A stretch of 64,000 nucleotides of DNA from Polaromonas sp. (GCF_030680935.1 NZ_JAUXUP010000002.1:56164-120163), one strand, 5' to 3'; shown: positions 9,257-21,061, counted from the first letter of the stretch. Notes: generated by a model from the sequence alone, not told the origin. Program-made: numbers and translations.

Positions 9257-12160
9257 TCAGACCTCCAGTGTCCTGGCCACTTCCCGGATTTCAAAGAACT
9301 CCAGCATGTCGCCGACCTGGATGTCGTTGTAGCCCTTGACGTTCAAGCCGCACTCGAAACCTTCCTTGACTTCCTTGGCATCGTCCTTGAAACGCTTGAG
9401 CGAGTCGAGTTCGCCGGTGAAGATGACCACGTTTTCACGCAGCAGGCGCAAGCGCGCAGAGCGGCGGACCACACCGGCGGTGACCATACAGCCGGCAATC
9501 GAGCCGATCTTGCTGACCTTGAACACCTGGCGGATCTCGGCGGTACCAATGACTTCTTCCTTCTTGTCCGGCGTCAGCATGCCAGACATCGCGGCGCGCA
9601 GCTCGTCCACAGCGTCATAAATGATGTTGTAGTAACGAAGATCGACGCCGTTGTTTTCTGCCTGCTTGCGGGCCTGGGCATCGGCGCGGGTGTTGAAGCC
9701 GATCACCACTGCCTTGGACGCAATCGCCAGGTTGACGTCGGACTCGGAAATACCACCCACACCGGAGTACACCAGTTGCACCTTGACCTCGTCGGTCGAG
9801 AGCTTGAGCAGCGACTGGGCCAGCGCTTCCTGCGAACCCTGTACGTCGGCCTTGATGATGATGGGCAACATCTTGACCTCGCCGGCGCCGATGTCGGAGA
9901 ACATGTTCTCCAGCTTGGACGCCTGCTGCTTGGCCAGCTTGGTGTTGCGGAACTTGCCGGCGCGGTAGGTAGCGATCTCCCGGGCACGGCGTTCGTCGAG
10001 CATGACCATGAACTCGTCACCGGCCTGTGGCACTTCCGTCAGGCCCTGGATTTCCACAGGAATCGACGGACCTGCGGTCTTGATCGGCTTGCCGTTTTCG
10101 TCCAGCATGGCGCGCACGCGGCCAAAGGTCGAACCGGCCAGTACCACGTCGCCCGCCTTGAGCGTACCGGCCTGCACCAGCACGGTAGCGACAGGACCGC
10201 GGCCCTTGTCGAGCCGGGCTTCAATCACCAGACCCTTGGCCAGCGCATCAACCGGCGCCTTGAGCTCCAGCACTTCAGCCTGCAACAGCACCTGCTCGAG
10301 CAGGGCGTCGATACCGGCGCCGGTATGGGCCGACACGCCGACAAATGGCACGTCGCCGCCAAACTCTTCGGGGATCACCTCTTCGGTGACCAGTTCGCCC
10401 TTGACGCGCTCCATGTTGATTCCGGGCTTGTCGATCTTGTTGATCGCCACCACGATGGGCACACCAGCTGCCTTTGCGTGCTTGATGGCTTCGCGGGTCT
10501 GCGGCATCACACCGTCATCAGCTGCCACCACCAGAATCACAATGTCGGTCGCCTGGGCGCCGCGGGCACGCATGGCGGTAAACGCCTCGTGACCCGGTGT
10601 ATCCAGGAAGGACACCATGCCGCGCGGGGTTTCCACGTGGTAGGCGCCGATGTGCTGGGTGATACCTCCGGCTTCACCGGAGGCCACTTTGGCGGTACGG
10701 ATGTAGTCGAGCAGCGAGGTCTTGCCGTGGTCGACGTGACCCATGACGGTGACGACCGGCGCGCGCGGCAGCAACTCGGCCTGTGGTCCGGCGTTATCGT
10801 CATCGGTAAAGGCTTCCGGATCGTCCAGAGCGGCCGTCACGGCCTTGTGACCCATCTCTTCCACCACAATCATGGCGGTGTCCTGGTCCAGCGGCTGGTT
10901 GATGGTGACCATCTGGCCCAGCTTCATCAGGTGTTTGATGACCTCGGACGACTTGACGCTCATCTTGTGGGCCAACTCGGCCACCGTGATGGTCTCTGGC
11001 ACATGTACTTCAACAACCTTGAACTCGGTGGGCGCCACAAAGTTGGACTCGGAACGCGAATCGCGATCCGGAGTGCGACGGCCACGCGGGCCACCACGGA
11101 AGTTGCCGCGTCCCGGCACAACCGGAGCACCACGGGTCTTGATTTCGCCCTTCTTCTTGGCAGCATCGTCTTTCCAGGTCGAAGACAGGTTCTCAGACTT
11201 GACTTCCTTCTTGCCCGCGGCGCCGGCAGCGGCCGTGCCGCCCGCTGCAGCGGGTTTGGCAGCACCCGGCACCACAGCCGGCTTGTGCAAAGTGCCCTTG
11301 ATGACGGCTTTGGGATCGACGTGTGGCACCAGCACGCGCTTGGGTGCATTCATCATCGCGCGAATGCCGGCAGCTTCCGCCTCGGCTTTCTTGCGGCGGT
11401 CCTGCAGGTCCTGAGCCTTGACGGCATCAGCCTGGAATTCAGCGGTGGCCTTGGCTTTGGCGGCGAGCTGCGCAGCGCTGACTTCGGCGGCTTTGATGGC
11501 TGCCTTTTCGGCGGCGGCCGCATCGTCTACCACCGGCGCCTGCACGGCGGCGGCTTTGGCGGCAGCAGATTTGCCGGTCGCCGGTTTTTTGGTTTCAGCT
11601 GCCGCCGCTGAGGCCTGTGCGGCGGCCTGCGCGGCTTGCTCAGCGACAAGCCGCTCCTGCTCACGCTGAGCCTCTTTGGCGTCCTGCTCTTCACGCAAGC
11701 GGCGTTTTTCTGTCAGTTCTTCTTCCTGACGGCGCAGAAGCTCCGCATGGCGGCTGGCCTCTTCCTCGCGGCGTACCAGTTCAGCTTCATCGACCTGCGG
11801 CGCCTGAGGCGCTTCCGGCATCGCAACGGCATCGTCAGCCGGCTGCTCGGAGCTCTCGTCACGTTTGACGAAGGTGCGCTTCTTGCGCACCTCGACCTGG
11901 ATGGTGCGGGCACGGCCTGTGGCATCGGCCTGCTTGATTTCACTGGTGGACTTTTTGACCAGCGTGATTTTTTTACGCTCGGCGCTGACCGTGCCGTGGC
12001 TGGCCTGCAGAAAGCTCAGCAGCTTCTGTTTGTCGGCCTCGGAGAGACGGTCATCGGCTTGCGCCTTGGCAACGCCGGCACTGGTCAATTGCTCGATCAG
12101 TATGGCGGTGGGTTTATTCAGTTCAGCTGCGAATTCAGCGACGGTAGTGGTACTGGACAT
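9257..12160 (-). CDS. infB: Translation initiation factor IF-2
   Basis: A 967-residue GTPase that places initiator fMet-tRNA on the 30S subunit. An IF2_N domain at the start is followed by a long Ala/Lys/Glu-rich, low-complexity linker (about residues 75-390), a second IF2_N module ([25 protein letters not shown]), and the G domain with [13 protein letters not shown] near residue 473, [15 protein letters not shown] and NKIDKPG. Domains II-IV follow. The long linker produces large antisense open frames (for example 9776-11611), which are composition artefacts. It is preceded closely by nusA. Confidence 0.97.
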   Translation of the reverse strand: MSSTTTVAEFAAELNKPTAILIEQLTSAGVAKAQADDRLSEADKQKLLSFLQASHGTVSAERKKITLVKKSTSEIKQADATGRARTIQVEVRKKRTFVKRDESSEQPADDAVAMPEAPQAPQVDEAELVRREEEASRHAELLRRQEEELTEKRRLREEQDAKEAQREQERLVAEQAAQAAAQASAAAAETKKPATGKSAAAKAAAVQAPVVDDAAAAEKAAIKAAEVSAAQLAAKAKATAEFQADAVKAQDLQDRRKKAEAEAAGIRAMMNAPKRVLVPHVDPKAVIKGTLHKPAVVPGAAKPAAAGGTAAAGAAGKKEVKSENLSSTWKDDAAKKKGEIKTRGAPVVPGRGNFRGGPRGRRTPDRDSRSESNFVAPTEFKVVEVHVPETITVAELAHKMSVKSSEVIKHLMKLGQMVTINQPLDQDTAMIVVEEMGHKAVTAALDDPEAFTDDDNAGPQAELLPRAPVVTVMGHVDHGKTSLLDYIRTAKVASGEAGGITQHIGAYHVETPRGMVSFLDTPGHEAFTAMRARGAQATDIVILVVAADDGVMPQTREAIKHAKAAGVPIVVAINKIDKPGINMERVKGELVTEEVIPEEFGGDVPFVGVSAHTGAGIDALLEQVLLQAEVLELKAPVDALAKGLVIEARLDKGRGPVATVLVQAGTLKAGDVVLAGSTFGRVRAMLDENGKPIKTAGPSIPVEIQGLTEVPQAGDEFMVMLDERRAREIATYRAGKFRNTKLAKQQASKLENMFSDIGAGEVKMLPIIIKADVQGSQEALAQSLLKLSTDEVKVQLVYSGVGGISESDVNLAIASKAVVIGFNTRADAQARKQAENNGVDLRYYNIIYDAVDELRAAMSGMLTPDKKEEVIGTAEIRQVFKVSKIGSIAGCMVTAGVVRRSARLRLLRENVVIFTGELDSLKRFKDDAKEVKEGFECGLNVKGYNDIQVGDMLEFFEIREVARTLEV

Positions 12161-12187
12161 ATGTTTTTTTCCTGCTGGCCTCCATGA

Positions 12188-13729
12188 TCATTGCTCTTTG
12201 GACGCGAGGTCTGCACTTGCAGGCTCAGCGGCGTCGGCAGTTTCGGCGGCATCATCGGTGAACCAATGCGCGCGCGCGGTCATGATCAGGGCCTTGGCGT
12301 CGTCCTCGGACTGGCCGGTGATATCGGTGAGTTCATCCACGGCCAGATCGGCCAGGTCGTCACGGGTGCCGACGCCGGCCTCCGTGAGTTTGGCAATCAG
12401 CTCGGGCGTGAGGCCTTCGACATCGCGCAGGTTCTGCGAGACGCCTTCAGCGTTTTCTTCCTTGGCGATTTCCATGGTCAGCAGCGCATCCTTGGCGCGC
12501 GTGCGCAGTTCGGTGACCGTGTCTTCGTCGAAGGATTCGATCTCCAGCATTTCCTGGATAGGCACATAAGCCACTTCTTCCAGGCTGGTGAAGCCTTCGG
12601 AGATCAGGATGTCGGCGATTTCCTCGTCCACATCGAGTTTTTCCATGAACAGCTTGCGGCTGGTGTCGGTCTCGGTGGCCTGCTTTTCAGCGGACTCATC
12701 GGCCGTCATGATGTTGATCTTCCAGCCCGTCAGCTCGGCGGCCAGGCGCACGTTCTGGCCACCGCGGCCAATGGAGATCGCGAGGTTTTCCTCATCGACC
12801 ACCACATCCATGGCATGACGCTCTTCATCGACCACGATGGATGACACATTGGCCGGTGCCAGCGCGCCGATCACGAACTGGGCCGGATCTTCGCTCCAGA
12901 GCACGATGTCGACACGTTCACCGGCCAGCTCGTTGGTCACACCGTTGACGCGGGTGCCGCGCACGCCGACGCAGGTACCGATGGGGTCAACGCGCTTGTC
13001 ATGGGACAACACGGCGATCTTGGCGCGCGAACCCGGGTCGCGGGCGCAGGATTTGATCTCCAGCAGGCCTTGTTCGATCTCGGGCACTTCCTGGCGGAAC
13101 AGTTCGATCATGTACTCCGGCGACGTGCGCGACAGGATGATGGGCGCGCCACGCAGGGTGGTGTCGACTTCCATGATCATGGCGCGGACGCGGTCACCGG
13201 AACGCAGATTTTCTTTCGGGATCATGTCGCTGCGGCGCAGGCGGCCTTCGACGCGACCGGATTCGACAATGATGTCGCCCTTGTCCATGCGTTTGACGGT
13301 GCCGACAAAAATCTTGTCGCCGCGCGACATGAAGTCGTTGAGCAACATCTCGCGCTCGGCGTCGCGGATTTTTTGCAGGATGACCTGCTTGGCCGCTTGA
13401 GCGCCAATGCGGCCTATGGGCAGGCTTTCGACGGGCTTTTCGATGAAGTCGCCTTCTTCGATATCGGCGATCTCGTCGCGGGCATCGCTGACCAACTCTT
13501 CGGCTTCAGGGTTTTGCAGGCCGGCTTCGTCTGCCACAACGAGCCAACGGCGGAAAGTTTCGTAGTTGCCACTGTCGCGGTCCACCACGACACGGATATC
13601 CGTGCCTTCGGCGTACACCTTTTTGGTGGCCGATGCGAGCGCAAGCTCGACAGCACCAAAAACGACATCGCGTTCCACATTCTTCTCACGCGAGATGGCA
13701 TCCACCAACATCAACAGTTCGCGATTCAT
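12188..13729 (-). CDS. nusA: Transcription termination/antitermination factor NusA
   Basis: A 513-residue RNA polymerase-binding factor that modulates pausing, termination and rRNA antitermination. It has an N-terminal polymerase-binding domain from [18 protein letters not shown], an S1 domain ([19 protein letters not shown]), two KH domains ([15 protein letters not shown] and [18 protein letters not shown]), and two C-terminal acidic repeats (around [18 protein letters not shown] and [19 protein letters not shown]). Gene order rimP-nusA-infB is the standard one. Confidence 0.97.
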   Translation of the reverse strand: MNRELLMLVDAISREKNVERDVVFGAVELALASATKKVYAEGTDIRVVVDRDSGNYETFRRWLVVADEAGLQNPEAEELVSDARDEIADIEEGDFIEKPVESLPIGRIGAQAAKQVILQKIRDAEREMLLNDFMSRGDKIFVGTVKRMDKGDIIVESGRVEGRLRRSDMIPKENLRSGDRVRAMIMEVDTTLRGAPIILSRTSPEYMIELFRQEVPEIEQGLLEIKSCARDPGSRAKIAVLSHDKRVDPIGTCVGVRGTRVNGVTNELAGERVDIVLWSEDPAQFVIGALAPANVSSIVVDEERHAMDVVVDEENLAISIGRGGQNVRLAAELTGWKINIMTADESAEKQATETDTSRKLFMEKLDVDEEIADILISEGFTSLEEVAYVPIQEMLEIESFDEDTVTELRTRAKDALLTMEIAKEENAEGVSQNLRDVEGLTPELIAKLTEAGVGTRDDLADLAVDELTDITGQSEDDAKALIMTARAHWFTDDAAETADAAEPASADLASKEQ

Positions 13730-13752
13730 TTCACAAGCCTGCCTTTCCTTTT

Positions 13753-14343
13753 TTATATCTCTGTTGCGGGCGGGCTTTTCGGCCGGCGCCCCTTGAAGTC
13801 AACCACAGGCGCAAGCCGCGCCTGCACAATTTCGTCCAGCGTGAATCCCAGTGCCTGCAGCGGCGCGGGAATCCGTTTCTTGCTTACTTTCTGTCCGGGC
13901 TTGTACCCTGGCTTGTCTGCGGGCTCTTCGCTCCAGACCACCTGCCACCCCGAAGCCGCACGCTCCAGCGTGCCGCGAAATTTTTTCCGGCTGGCCGAGA
14001 TGCCGGTTCCGGCAGACACTGCCGCACCTACCGCCGCCTTCAGCGTGATGTCGACCAGCTCGCCGGCAAAACGCTCAAAATCAGCCTCGCTGCGCAGGGG
14101 CCGGTCTATACCCGGCGAGCTCACCTCCAGCCGGGCATACGCCGCCCCTTCAACTTCCAGCACAAACTGCAGCTGGCGCGTGACTTTTTCGCAATCTTCG
14201 GCGTTGATAAACCGCTCTTCGCCCCCCTGAACAAAGGGCTGGTCAATCGTGACGCGCAGCAGACCACCGCCGGTGCGTTCAATTTCCACCAGCTGGTAAC
14301 CCAGTCCTGTGACTGTTTGCTCAATCGTCTCGTGTAATGCCAT
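13753..14343 (-). CDS. rimP: Ribosome maturation factor RimP
   Basis: A 196-residue 30S assembly factor. The N-terminal domain ([22 protein letters not shown]) and the motif [23 protein letters not shown] are diagnostic. The C-terminal SH3-like domain is a little longer than usual. It is the first gene of the nusA-infB operon; a terminator from the upstream ABC transporter operon (14395-14425) isolates it, so its promoter should lie within about 14344-14394. Confidence 0.94.
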   Translation of the reverse strand: MALHETIEQTVTGLGYQLVEIERTGGGLLRVTIDQPFVQGGEERFINAEDCEKVTRQLQFVLEVEGAAYARLEVSSPGIDRPLRSEADFERFAGELVDITLKAAVGAAVSAGTGISASRKKFRGTLERAASGWQVVWSEEPADKPGYKPGQKVSKKRIPAPLQALGFTLDEIVQARLAPVVDFKGRRPKSPPATEI

Positions 14344-14394
14344 TCAGGTCCAAAAAAGCGGTGTTTTGCTCACTGCTTCCAAAAACAAACGCCC

Positions 14395-14425
14395 AAAAAA
14401 AATGGGCGGTGAAAACCCGCCCATT
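14395..14425 (-). terminator. Rho-independent terminator of the yej operon
   Basis: A perfect 9-bp stem (14401-14409 with 14417-14425) around a 7-base loop is followed on the minus strand by eight T residues. It lies 87 bases beyond the yejF stop codon. Confidence 0.92.
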
Positions 14426-14511
14426 TGGTCGTGAAGCCAGTATTGTAACCTGCCGCACACACCGGCGCAAGCAGTTTGCATGCCCGGCCCGCCCAATCCC
14501 CCCTGCCGGGG

Positions 14512-16113
14512 TCAGACCTGCGCAGCGACCAGCACGCGGGTGTAGGGATGTTCAGGGTTTTCCAGTACCTGCTGCACGGTGCCGGCCTCCAGCACCTCAC
14601 CGTCTTTCATGACGATGACCTGATGCGCCATGGCGCGGATAACGTCCACGTCGTGGGTGATCAACAAGTAGCTCAAGCCACGCTCACGCTGCAGTTTTTG
14701 CAGCAAGTGCAGCACCTGCTTCTGGATGGTCACGTCCAGCGCGCTGGTGGGCTCGTCCAGCACCAGCAATTGAGGTTCAATGATCAAGGCCCGGGCAATC
14801 GCCAGACGCTGGCGCTGCCCACCCGAAAACTCGTGTGGATAGCGCTGTAACAATCCCGGAAACTGCGCCTCGGTCATGCCGACCTCGGCCAGCGCGCGCA
14901 ACACCTGCGCCTGCCGCTGCGCAGCCGGCAGACCTGGCTGATGCACCCGTAAGCCTTCGCCAACGATTTCTTCGACGGTCATGCGCGGCGACAAGGAAGA
15001 AAACGGGTCCTGAAACACTACCTGGACGGCGCGTCGAATCACTTTGTTGCCTGCCGCGTCACCGCTCCAATGGCCTCCCGCCGCCTGCAGTTGCCCCTGG
15101 TGCGGGTGCAAGCCCAGTGCCGCCAGTGCCAAGGTGGATTTTCCCGAGCCCGACTCCCCGATCACGCCCAGCGTCTGCCCCGGCGCAATGCTGAAACTGG
15201 CCCCGTGCACCGCGATAAATTCGCCTGATTTGAACCAGCCTTTGATGCCGGGCAGGCGCATCGGGTAGCTCACACGCAACGCACTGGCTTGCATTACGGG
15301 CGCGGCGCCTGGCTCCCGCAGACGCTCGGTCACGTCGCGTACCGGGCGGCTGTCGATCAGCTTGCGGGTGTAGGCGTGCTGCGGATTCTGGAAAACCTCT
15401 GCCACAGGCCCGGTTTCGACAATGTGACCGTCCTCCATCACCGCAATCCGGTCGGCAAAGCGGCGCACCAGGTTCAGGTCATGGGTGATCAGCAGCACCG
15501 CCATGCCGGTCTGCTGCTGCAAGCCCGTCAGCAAGTCCAGAATCTGCGTGCGCAGGGTCACGTCCAGCGCTGTGGTCGGCTCGTCGGCCAACAGCAGTTT
15601 GGGGCGGCAGGCCAGCGCCATGGCGATCATGGCGCGCTGACGCTGTCCGCCCGACAGCTGGTGCGGAAAAGCATTGGCGCGCCGTACGGCTTCGGTTATA
15701 CCGGTATCTGCTAGCAATTTGATAGCGGCTTGCGCAGATTCAGCAGGGGTCAGCGCCTGCTTTATCTGTAAAACTTCGGCAATCTGCTCACCCACCGTGA
15801 ACAGCGGGTTCAAGGCCGTCATCGGCTCCTGAAAAATCATCGCGATGTCCTGGCCGCGTATGCCGCGAAGCGCGCGCTCGGGCATGGACAACAGGTCTGC
15901 CTGGCCATCACGCCCCGCAAACAGCGCTTCGCCAGCTATGTCTGCGTTTTGTACCAGCCTGAGCAAAGCCAGCGCGGTGACCGTCTTGCCGGAGCCGGAC
16001 TCGCCCACCAACGCCAGTTTTTCGCCCGGCGCAATGGTCAGATCGATGCCATGCACCACCTCTTTGCCCTGAAATGCGACGCACAGATTCTTGACATTCA
16101 GGAGGGCTGTCAT
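14512..16113 (-). CDS. yejF: Peptide ABC transporter, fused dual ATP-binding protein YejF
   Basis: A 533-residue protein with two ABC ATPase domains in one chain, as in the Yej oligopeptide/microcin C importer. Walker A motifs GESGSGKT (37-44) and GESGSGKS (near 318) are each followed by signature (LSGGQRQR and FSGGQRQR) and Walker B segments (LLLADEPTTALD and LLVLDEPTSALD). Its ATG overlaps the yejE stop (ATGA). Residues about 116-134 (QALTPAESAQAAIKLL) fall in a copy of the dispersed repeat. It works with YejB/YejE in the inner membrane and with periplasmic YejA. Confidence 0.95.
   Translation of the reverse strand: MTALLNVKNLCVAFQGKEVVHGIDLTIAPGEKLALVGESGSGKTVTALALLRLVQNADIAGEALFAGRDGQADLLSMPERALRGIRGQDIAMIFQEPMTALNPLFTVGEQIAEVLQIKQALTPAESAQAAIKLLADTGITEAVRRANAFPHQLSGGQRQRAMIAMALACRPKLLLADEPTTALDVTLRTQILDLLTGLQQQTGMAVLLITHDLNLVRRFADRIAVMEDGHIVETGPVAEVFQNPQHAYTRKLIDSRPVRDVTERLREPGAAPVMQASALRVSYPMRLPGIKGWFKSGEFIAVHGASFSIAPGQTLGVIGESGSGKSTLALAALGLHPHQGQLQAAGGHWSGDAAGNKVIRRAVQVVFQDPFSSLSPRMTVEEIVGEGLRVHQPGLPAAQRQAQVLRALAEVGMTEAQFPGLLQRYPHEFSGGQRQRLAIARALIIEPQLLVLDEPTSALDVTIQKQVLHLLQKLQRERGLSYLLITHDVDVIRAMAHQVIVMKDGEVLEAGTVQQVLENPEHPYTRVLVAAQV
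15710..15766 (+). repeat. Dispersed palindrome-headed repeat, copy 3 (inside yejF)
   Basis: The head GCTAGCAATTTGATAGC (15710-15726) is followed by GGCTTGCGC. It is antisense within yejF. The encoded peptide contains AQAAIK, as does the copy in truB. Confidence 0.8.
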
Positions 16114-17156
16114 TTGTCGACCTTCCGGGGATCCAGCGCATCACGCAAGGCATCGCCCATGAAGGTCAGCAGCAGCAGCGTCAGCACCAGCACGGCGAAG
16201 GTGGACAGCGAAATCCACCAGGCGTCGATGTTCGCCTTGCCCTGGCTCAGCAGCTCGCCCAGCGAGGGCGTGCCGGGCGGCACACCGAGGCCCAAAAAAT
16301 CCAGTGAGGTCAGGGCGAGGATGGCCGCGCTCATGCGAAACGGTAAAAACGTGACCACAGGGGTCAGACTGTTCGGCAGGATGTGGCGCCACATGATCTG
16401 CAGGTTGCCCACCCCCAGCGCCCGGGCTGCGCGCACGTAGTCCATCTGGCGGTTGCGCAAAAATTCGGCGCGCACGTAGTCGGACAGCCCCATCCAGCCA
16501 AACAGGCTGAGCAGCAACAGCAGCAAGGCCACGCTGGGCGCAAACACCGCACTGAAGATGATGAGCAGGTAAAGCTCGGGCATGGAGCCCCAGATCTCGA
16601 TAAAACGCTGGAAAGCCAGGTCGGTTTTGCCGCCCGCATAACCCTGCACCGCCCCGGTAAGGATGCCGACCACCACGCCGATCAGCGTCAGCGCGAGCGC
16701 AAACAACACGCTGAGCCGGAAACCGTAAATCAGCTGCGCCAGCAGGTCTCGGCCACGGTCATCGGTGCCGAACAGGTTGTCGCGCGAAGGTGCCGAGGGG
16801 TTGGGCGCTTTTGCAAAATAATTGATGGTGCGCGGCCCATACGGATTAAGCGGATAAATCGACCAGTTGCTGCCCTCTTTGAGTTTGTCGCGAACAAAGG
16901 GATCGAGGTAGTCAGTGGGCGTATCGAAATCGCCGCCGAAGGTTTTTTCAGAATAGTCCTTGATCAGCGGAAAGTAAAACTCGCCCTGATACCGCACCAG
17001 CAGCGGTTTGTCGTTGGACAGTACCTCGGCAAAGAGGCTGAGCACCACCAGCACGCAGAAAATCAGCAGGCTGCGGTAACCGAGCTTGTTGCGGCGAAAA
17101 CGCTGCCAGGCGCGCCTGGAAGGGGATGCAGAAAGAGGCAAGGTACCGGTCGTCAT
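16110..17156 (-). CDS. yejE: Peptide ABC transporter permease YejE
   Basis: A 348-residue inner-membrane permease of the DppC/OppC type. It has an N-terminal membrane helix (SLLIFCVLVVLSLFAEVL), a long periplasmic loop, and a BPD_transp_1 domain with the EAA loop ARALGVGNLQIMWRHILPNS. Extra residues in the first periplasmic loop (about 55-125) are typical of YejE compared with OppC. It is 3 bases downstream of yejB and overlaps yejF by four bases. Confidence 0.95.
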   Translation of the reverse strand: MTTGTLPLSASPSRRAWQRFRRNKLGYRSLLIFCVLVVLSLFAEVLSNDKPLLVRYQGEFYFPLIKDYSEKTFGGDFDTPTDYLDPFVRDKLKEGSNWSIYPLNPYGPRTINYFAKAPNPSAPSRDNLFGTDDRGRDLLAQLIYGFRLSVLFALALTLIGVVVGILTGAVQGYAGGKTDLAFQRFIEIWGSMPELYLLIIFSAVFAPSVALLLLLLSLFGWMGLSDYVRAEFLRNRQMDYVRAARALGVGNLQIMWRHILPNSLTPVVTFLPFRMSAAILALTSLDFLGLGVPPGTPSLGELLSQGKANIDAWWISLSTFAVLVLTLLLLTFMGDALRDALDPRKVDK

Positions 17157-17159
17157 GAC

Positions 17160-18194
17160 TCAATCAAACTTCACGCGGGGATCAACCCAGACATAACAAA
17201 GGTCCGAAATCAGCTTGGTCACCAGACCGATCAGCGTGAACAAATACAGCGTGCCCAGCACCACCGGGTAGTCGCGCCGGATCACGCTTTCGTAGCTGAG
17301 CAGGCCCAGGCCGTCGAGCGAAAACAGGGTTTCGATCAGCAGCGAGCCGGTAAAAAAAGCACCAATAAACGCCGAAGGGAAACCGGTGATGATGGGAATC
17401 AACGCATTGCGAAACACATGCTTCCACAGAACCTGCCGCTCGGACAGGCCTTTGGCGCGTGCCGTGAGCACATACTGCTTGCGGATTTCTTCCAGAAACG
17501 AGTTTTTGGTCAGCACCGCCGTGACCGCAAAACTCCCCAGCACCATGGCCGTCACCGGCAAGGTGATGTGCCACAGGTAATCCGTGATGCGCGCACCCCA
17601 GCTCAATGTCTCCCAGTTCGCAGACGTGAGGCCGCGCAACGGAAACCACTGCAACTGCCCGCCAAAAACCACCAGCAACGCCACACCCAGCACAAAGCCG
17701 GGAATCGCGTAACCAACCAGCACAATCAAGGTGGTGACAAAGTCAAACCGGGTACCCGCCCGCACCGCCTTGGCGACTCCCAGCGGCACGGCTATCAGGT
17801 AGCTGATAAAAAACGTCCACAGGCCCAGGCTGATGGAGACCGGCAACTTCTCTTTGACCAATTGCCAGACGTCCTTGTGCTGGTAAAAACTTTTGCCCAG
17901 GTCAAAGCGCGCAAACTGGCCGAGCATCTGGAAGAAGCGCTCATGCACCGGTTTGTCAAAGCCGTACAGCGCCCTGATTTCCTCGATGCGCTGCGCATCC
18001 AGCCCCTGGCGGCCACGATAGCCGGAACCGGTAGAGGCCGCGCGCTCGCCGCCGGAGTCCCGCCCCTGCAACTGCGCCACCATCTGCTCAACCGGCCCGC
18101 CAGGCACAAACTGCACCATCGCAAAGGTCAGCAGCAGCACCCCCAGCAAGGTGGGAATCATCAGCAGCAGGCGTTTGAGGATGTAGCTGGCCAT
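17160..18194 (-). CDS. yejB: Peptide ABC transporter permease YejB
   Basis: A 344-residue permease of the DppB/OppB type with about six membrane helices. It begins [20 protein letters not shown] and carries the EAA motif LTARAKGLSERQVLWKHVFR. The ATG at 18194 overlaps the yejA stop by one base (TAATG); a GTG start at 18218 would overlap yejA by 25 bases and adds residues not seen in the family. A Yej-specific loop near residues 45-70 (DSGGERAASTGSGYRG) lies in the periplasm. It pairs with YejE. Confidence 0.94.
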   Translation of the reverse strand: MASYILKRLLLMIPTLLGVLLLTFAMVQFVPGGPVEQMVAQLQGRDSGGERAASTGSGYRGRQGLDAQRIEEIRALYGFDKPVHERFFQMLGQFARFDLGKSFYQHKDVWQLVKEKLPVSISLGLWTFFISYLIAVPLGVAKAVRAGTRFDFVTTLIVLVGYAIPGFVLGVALLVVFGGQLQWFPLRGLTSANWETLSWGARITDYLWHITLPVTAMVLGSFAVTAVLTKNSFLEEIRKQYVLTARAKGLSERQVLWKHVFRNALIPIITGFPSAFIGAFFTGSLLIETLFSLDGLGLLSYESVIRRDYPVVLGTLYLFTLIGLVTKLISDLCYVWVDPRVKFD

Positions 18195-20008
18195 TATTTG
18201 TTGATCGCAGAAGCCCACCAGGTGCTCATGGCCCAGGTGTCGGCCTGGTAATACGGCGGAATCACGGGGGGAAGAACAAAAGGCGCAGGCCGGTAACCGA
18301 TCAGGAAGGCATCGCCATAGTACTGTGGCACCGAGTAATGGCCATGCGTCAGTACCCGGTCAAGCGCACGCATCGCAGCACTCAGATCAGGCCGGGTTTT
18401 CGCAGCCACGATCTTTTGCAGCAAGGCATCCACCGCTGGATCGGCAATGCCCCAGACGTTGGACGAGCCCGGGGTCTTGGCCGCCTCGGAGCCAAAACGC
18501 TCCAGCAATTCGCTGCCTGGCGCGGTGGAACCCGGCAAACGCAAAGTGGTGACCTCGAAGTCAAACGCGTCCATTTTCTGTTTGCTCAGTGAAAAATCAA
18601 CCACCCGGTAAGTCATGGTGATGCCTAGTTTTTCGAGTGCTTTCTGGAAGGGGCCGACGATGCGCACGAGCGATGGCTGGTCGTTGAGAAACTCCATCGT
18701 GAAGGCCTCCCCCTTGGCATTGCGCAGGGCACCGTCCCGGTAGGTCCAGCCGGCCTCCTTCAGCAAGGCCTGGGCCTGCCGCAGGTTTTGCCGCAAGCTA
18801 CCTGGCGGCGTGGTGCTGGGGGACAACGGCACCGGACCAAACACCTCGGGTTTGAGCTTGCTGCGCAGGGGCTCCAGCAGCGCCAGTTCATCCGGCATGG
18901 GCAGGCCCTCTGCATGGAACTCACTGTTCGGAAAATAACCGTTGACCCGTTTGTAGATACCGTAGAACAACTGACGGTTCATCCACTCAAAGTCCATGGC
19001 CAATGCGATGGCCTGGCGCACCCGAACGTCCTTGAACTTCTCCTTGCGCAGGTTGAATACATAACCCTGGAAGTCGCCGGGATTGCGGTTTTCGAAAGCG
19101 CGTTTGACCAGTTCACCCGACGTGAACTGCTTGCCGGTGTACTGGCGCGCCCAGTTGCGCGAAATGAACTCGCGCATGAAGTCGTATTCGCCGGCCTTGA
19201 GTCCCTCGAAACGCGAGGTTTCGTCCAGGTAAATCTTGAAGGTGATGCGATCGAAGTTGAACTGGCCCTTGCGGCTGGGTAAATCCGCACCCCAATAGGC
19301 AGGGTCGCGCACATAGGTGATGTCGCGGCCCATCGCGGCGCTAGCCGGCTTGTACGGTCCAGAGCCTATCGGCAATTCAGACACAATTTTGTCAAACGGC
19401 TTGCCACCGCCCCATGCGCGACTGAACACCGGCATGCCGCCCACCACCAGCGGCAGTTCGGGATTGGGCACTGCAAAGTCAAAACGTACCAGCCGCTCCG
19501 ACAACACCCGGACCCCCTTGACTTCGGCATAAATGCTGCGGTACTGCGGCGCGGCCAGCTTGCCGGTCAACTGTGTGAAGGAATGCAGCACATCGGCGGC
19601 CAGCACAGGCGAGCCGTCCTGAAAGCGTGCCTTGGGGTGAATGCGAAAGGTCGCCCCAAGCCGATCAGGCGCCACCTCGACGTCCTCGGCCAACAAACCG
19701 TAAGCGGTGGTGGGTTCCTCGGAGTTGCCGGTCAGCAGGCTCTCGATCATCAAGATGCCGATACCGTAGGGGGCCGTGCCGCGCAAGGTGAAGGGGTTGA
19801 ACTTGTCGAAGTTGGTCGGCCGGGTTGGCGGCACCATGCGGATCTCGCCTCCCTTGGGCGCCGCAGGGTTGACATAGGCGAAATGGGTGAAACCGGTCGG
19901 GTACTTGATGTCGCCAAACTGCGCATAGGCGTGGGCGGCCCAAGTCACCGGCGCAAAGCATGCCAGCCAGGCCAGCGTCAGGGCCCGAAAAAAAGACAAA
20001 TCCCGCAT
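18194..20008 (-). CDS. yejA: Periplasmic oligopeptide-binding protein YejA
   Basis: A 604-residue solute-binding protein (SBP family 5). The start at 20008 gives [18 protein letters not shown], a normal signal peptide ending near AHAYA; the frame is open to 20113 but the extra N-terminus has no signal character. The mature protein has the family pattern [20 protein letters not shown] and later [15 protein letters not shown]. It captures peptides for YejBEF and is the first gene of the operon, divergent from fabI with a 95-base shared upstream region. Confidence 0.94.
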   Translation of the reverse strand: MRDLSFFRALTLAWLACFAPVTWAAHAYAQFGDIKYPTGFTHFAYVNPAAPKGGEIRMVPPTRPTNFDKFNPFTLRGTAPYGIGILMIESLLTGNSEEPTTAYGLLAEDVEVAPDRLGATFRIHPKARFQDGSPVLAADVLHSFTQLTGKLAAPQYRSIYAEVKGVRVLSERLVRFDFAVPNPELPLVVGGMPVFSRAWGGGKPFDKIVSELPIGSGPYKPASAAMGRDITYVRDPAYWGADLPSRKGQFNFDRITFKIYLDETSRFEGLKAGEYDFMREFISRNWARQYTGKQFTSGELVKRAFENRNPGDFQGYVFNLRKEKFKDVRVRQAIALAMDFEWMNRQLFYGIYKRVNGYFPNSEFHAEGLPMPDELALLEPLRSKLKPEVFGPVPLSPSTTPPGSLRQNLRQAQALLKEAGWTYRDGALRNAKGEAFTMEFLNDQPSLVRIVGPFQKALEKLGITMTYRVVDFSLSKQKMDAFDFEVTTLRLPGSTAPGSELLERFGSEAAKTPGSSNVWGIADPAVDALLQKIVAAKTRPDLSAAMRALDRVLTHGHYSVPQYYGDAFLIGYRPAPFVLPPVIPPYYQADTWAMSTWWASAINK

Positions 20009-20103
20009 GCGACAATTCTGCACTAATTGAACCGGCGCAGGATCACCAGGCATGCATGACTTGGTGCGCAAGCCGGGTCTTTCGCACACACTGGAGCACA
20101 AGC

Positions 20104-20919
20104 ATGGGCACAAACGCAGGATTTCTCACAGGCAAAAAATTGCTGATCACGGGCGTGTTGTCGAACCGCTCCATCGCCTATGGCATTGCCAAAGCCTGCC
20201 ACGCCCAGGGCGCCGAGCTGGCTTTCAGCTACGTGGGCGAGCGTTTCAAGGAGCGCATCACCGAGTTTGCCGCCGACTTTGGCTCCAGCCTGATCTTTGA
20301 CTGTGACGTCGCGGACGACGCGCAGATCGACAAGCTGTTTACCGACCTGTCCGCCACCTGGCCGACCTTTGACGGCTTTGTGCACAGCATTGGGTTTGCA
20401 CCGCGCGAGGCTATTGCTGGTGATTTTCTGGACGGCCTGTCGCGCGAGAGCTTCCGGATTGCGCACGACATCAGCGCCTACAGTTTTCCAGCCATGGCCA
20501 AGGCAGCCCTGCCCTTCCTCAACCCAAAATCGGCCCTGCTGACTCTGACCTACCTGGGCGGAGTGCGCACCGTGCCCCACTACAACACCATGGGTCTGGC
20601 CAAGGCCAGCCTGGAGTCGTCGGTGCGCTATCTGGCCGAGTCGGTAGGCAAAAAAGGCACGGGCCTGCGGGTCAATGGCATCAGCGCCGGCCCCATCAAA
20701 ACCCTGGCCGCCAGCGGCATCAAGGATTTCGGCAAGATTTTGCGCGGCGTTGCCGAGGCATCGCCGATACGCCGCAACGTGACGATCGAAGACGTAGGCA
20801 ATGTGGCTGCGTTCCTGCTCAGCGATATGGCGGCGGGGGTCAGCGCAGAGATCATGTATGTGGATGGCGGCTTCAGCCACGTGGTGGGCGGGCTCGGTGA
20901 GTCAGCCGAAGCCGCTTGA
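20104..20919 (+). CDS. fabI: Enoyl-[acyl-carrier-protein] reductase (NADH)
   Basis: Last step of each fatty acid elongation cycle. The 271-residue SDR-type protein has the nucleotide site [17 protein letters not shown] (15-31). Catalytic Tyr150, Tyr160 and Lys167 lie in [23 protein letters not shown], which matches the FabI spacing. The start at 20104 ([14 protein letters not shown]) has GGAG at good spacing; an upstream in-frame ATG at 19960 would overlap yejA sequence. Triclosan and isoniazid-type inhibitors act on this family. Confidence 0.96.
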   Translation: MGTNAGFLTGKKLLITGVLSNRSIAYGIAKACHAQGAELAFSYVGERFKERITEFAADFGSSLIFDCDVADDAQIDKLFTDLSATWPTFDGFVHSIGFAPREAIAGDFLDGLSRESFRIAHDISAYSFPAMAKAALPFLNPKSALLTLTYLGGVRTVPHYNTMGLAKASLESSVRYLAESVGKKGTGLRVNGISAGPIKTLAASGIKDFGKILRGVAEASPIRRNVTIEDVGNVAAFLLSDMAAGVSAEIMYVDGGFSHVVGGLGESAEAA

Positions 20920-20950
20920 GCCTTGCCGGCGCCCGGCGTGTCGCCGATTC

Positions 20951-21016
20951 GCTATGCTTTTGGTAGCTACTCAGGCTCGCCCCTGTTGGGCCAGGGGTTG
21001 ATAGGGCTTGTAAAAA
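20951..21016 (+). repeat. Dispersed palindrome-headed repeat, copy 4 (after fabI)
   Basis: The head GCTATGCTTTTGGTAGC (20951-20967) is followed by an AGGCTCGCCCC segment. It faces copy 5 in inverted orientation 45 bases away, and the two heads are complementary at 15 of 18 positions. Confidence 0.78.
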
Positions 21017-21061
21017 TGGGGCATCAAGCTGCTGTACAGCTCTGGCAGCTGCGCGCTAACA

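Noticed and set aside
9776..11611. A 611-codon open frame antisense to infB
   Set aside because: It lies over the IF-2 G domain and the Ala/Lys-rich linker and is His/Gly-rich with no family match; a composition artefact.
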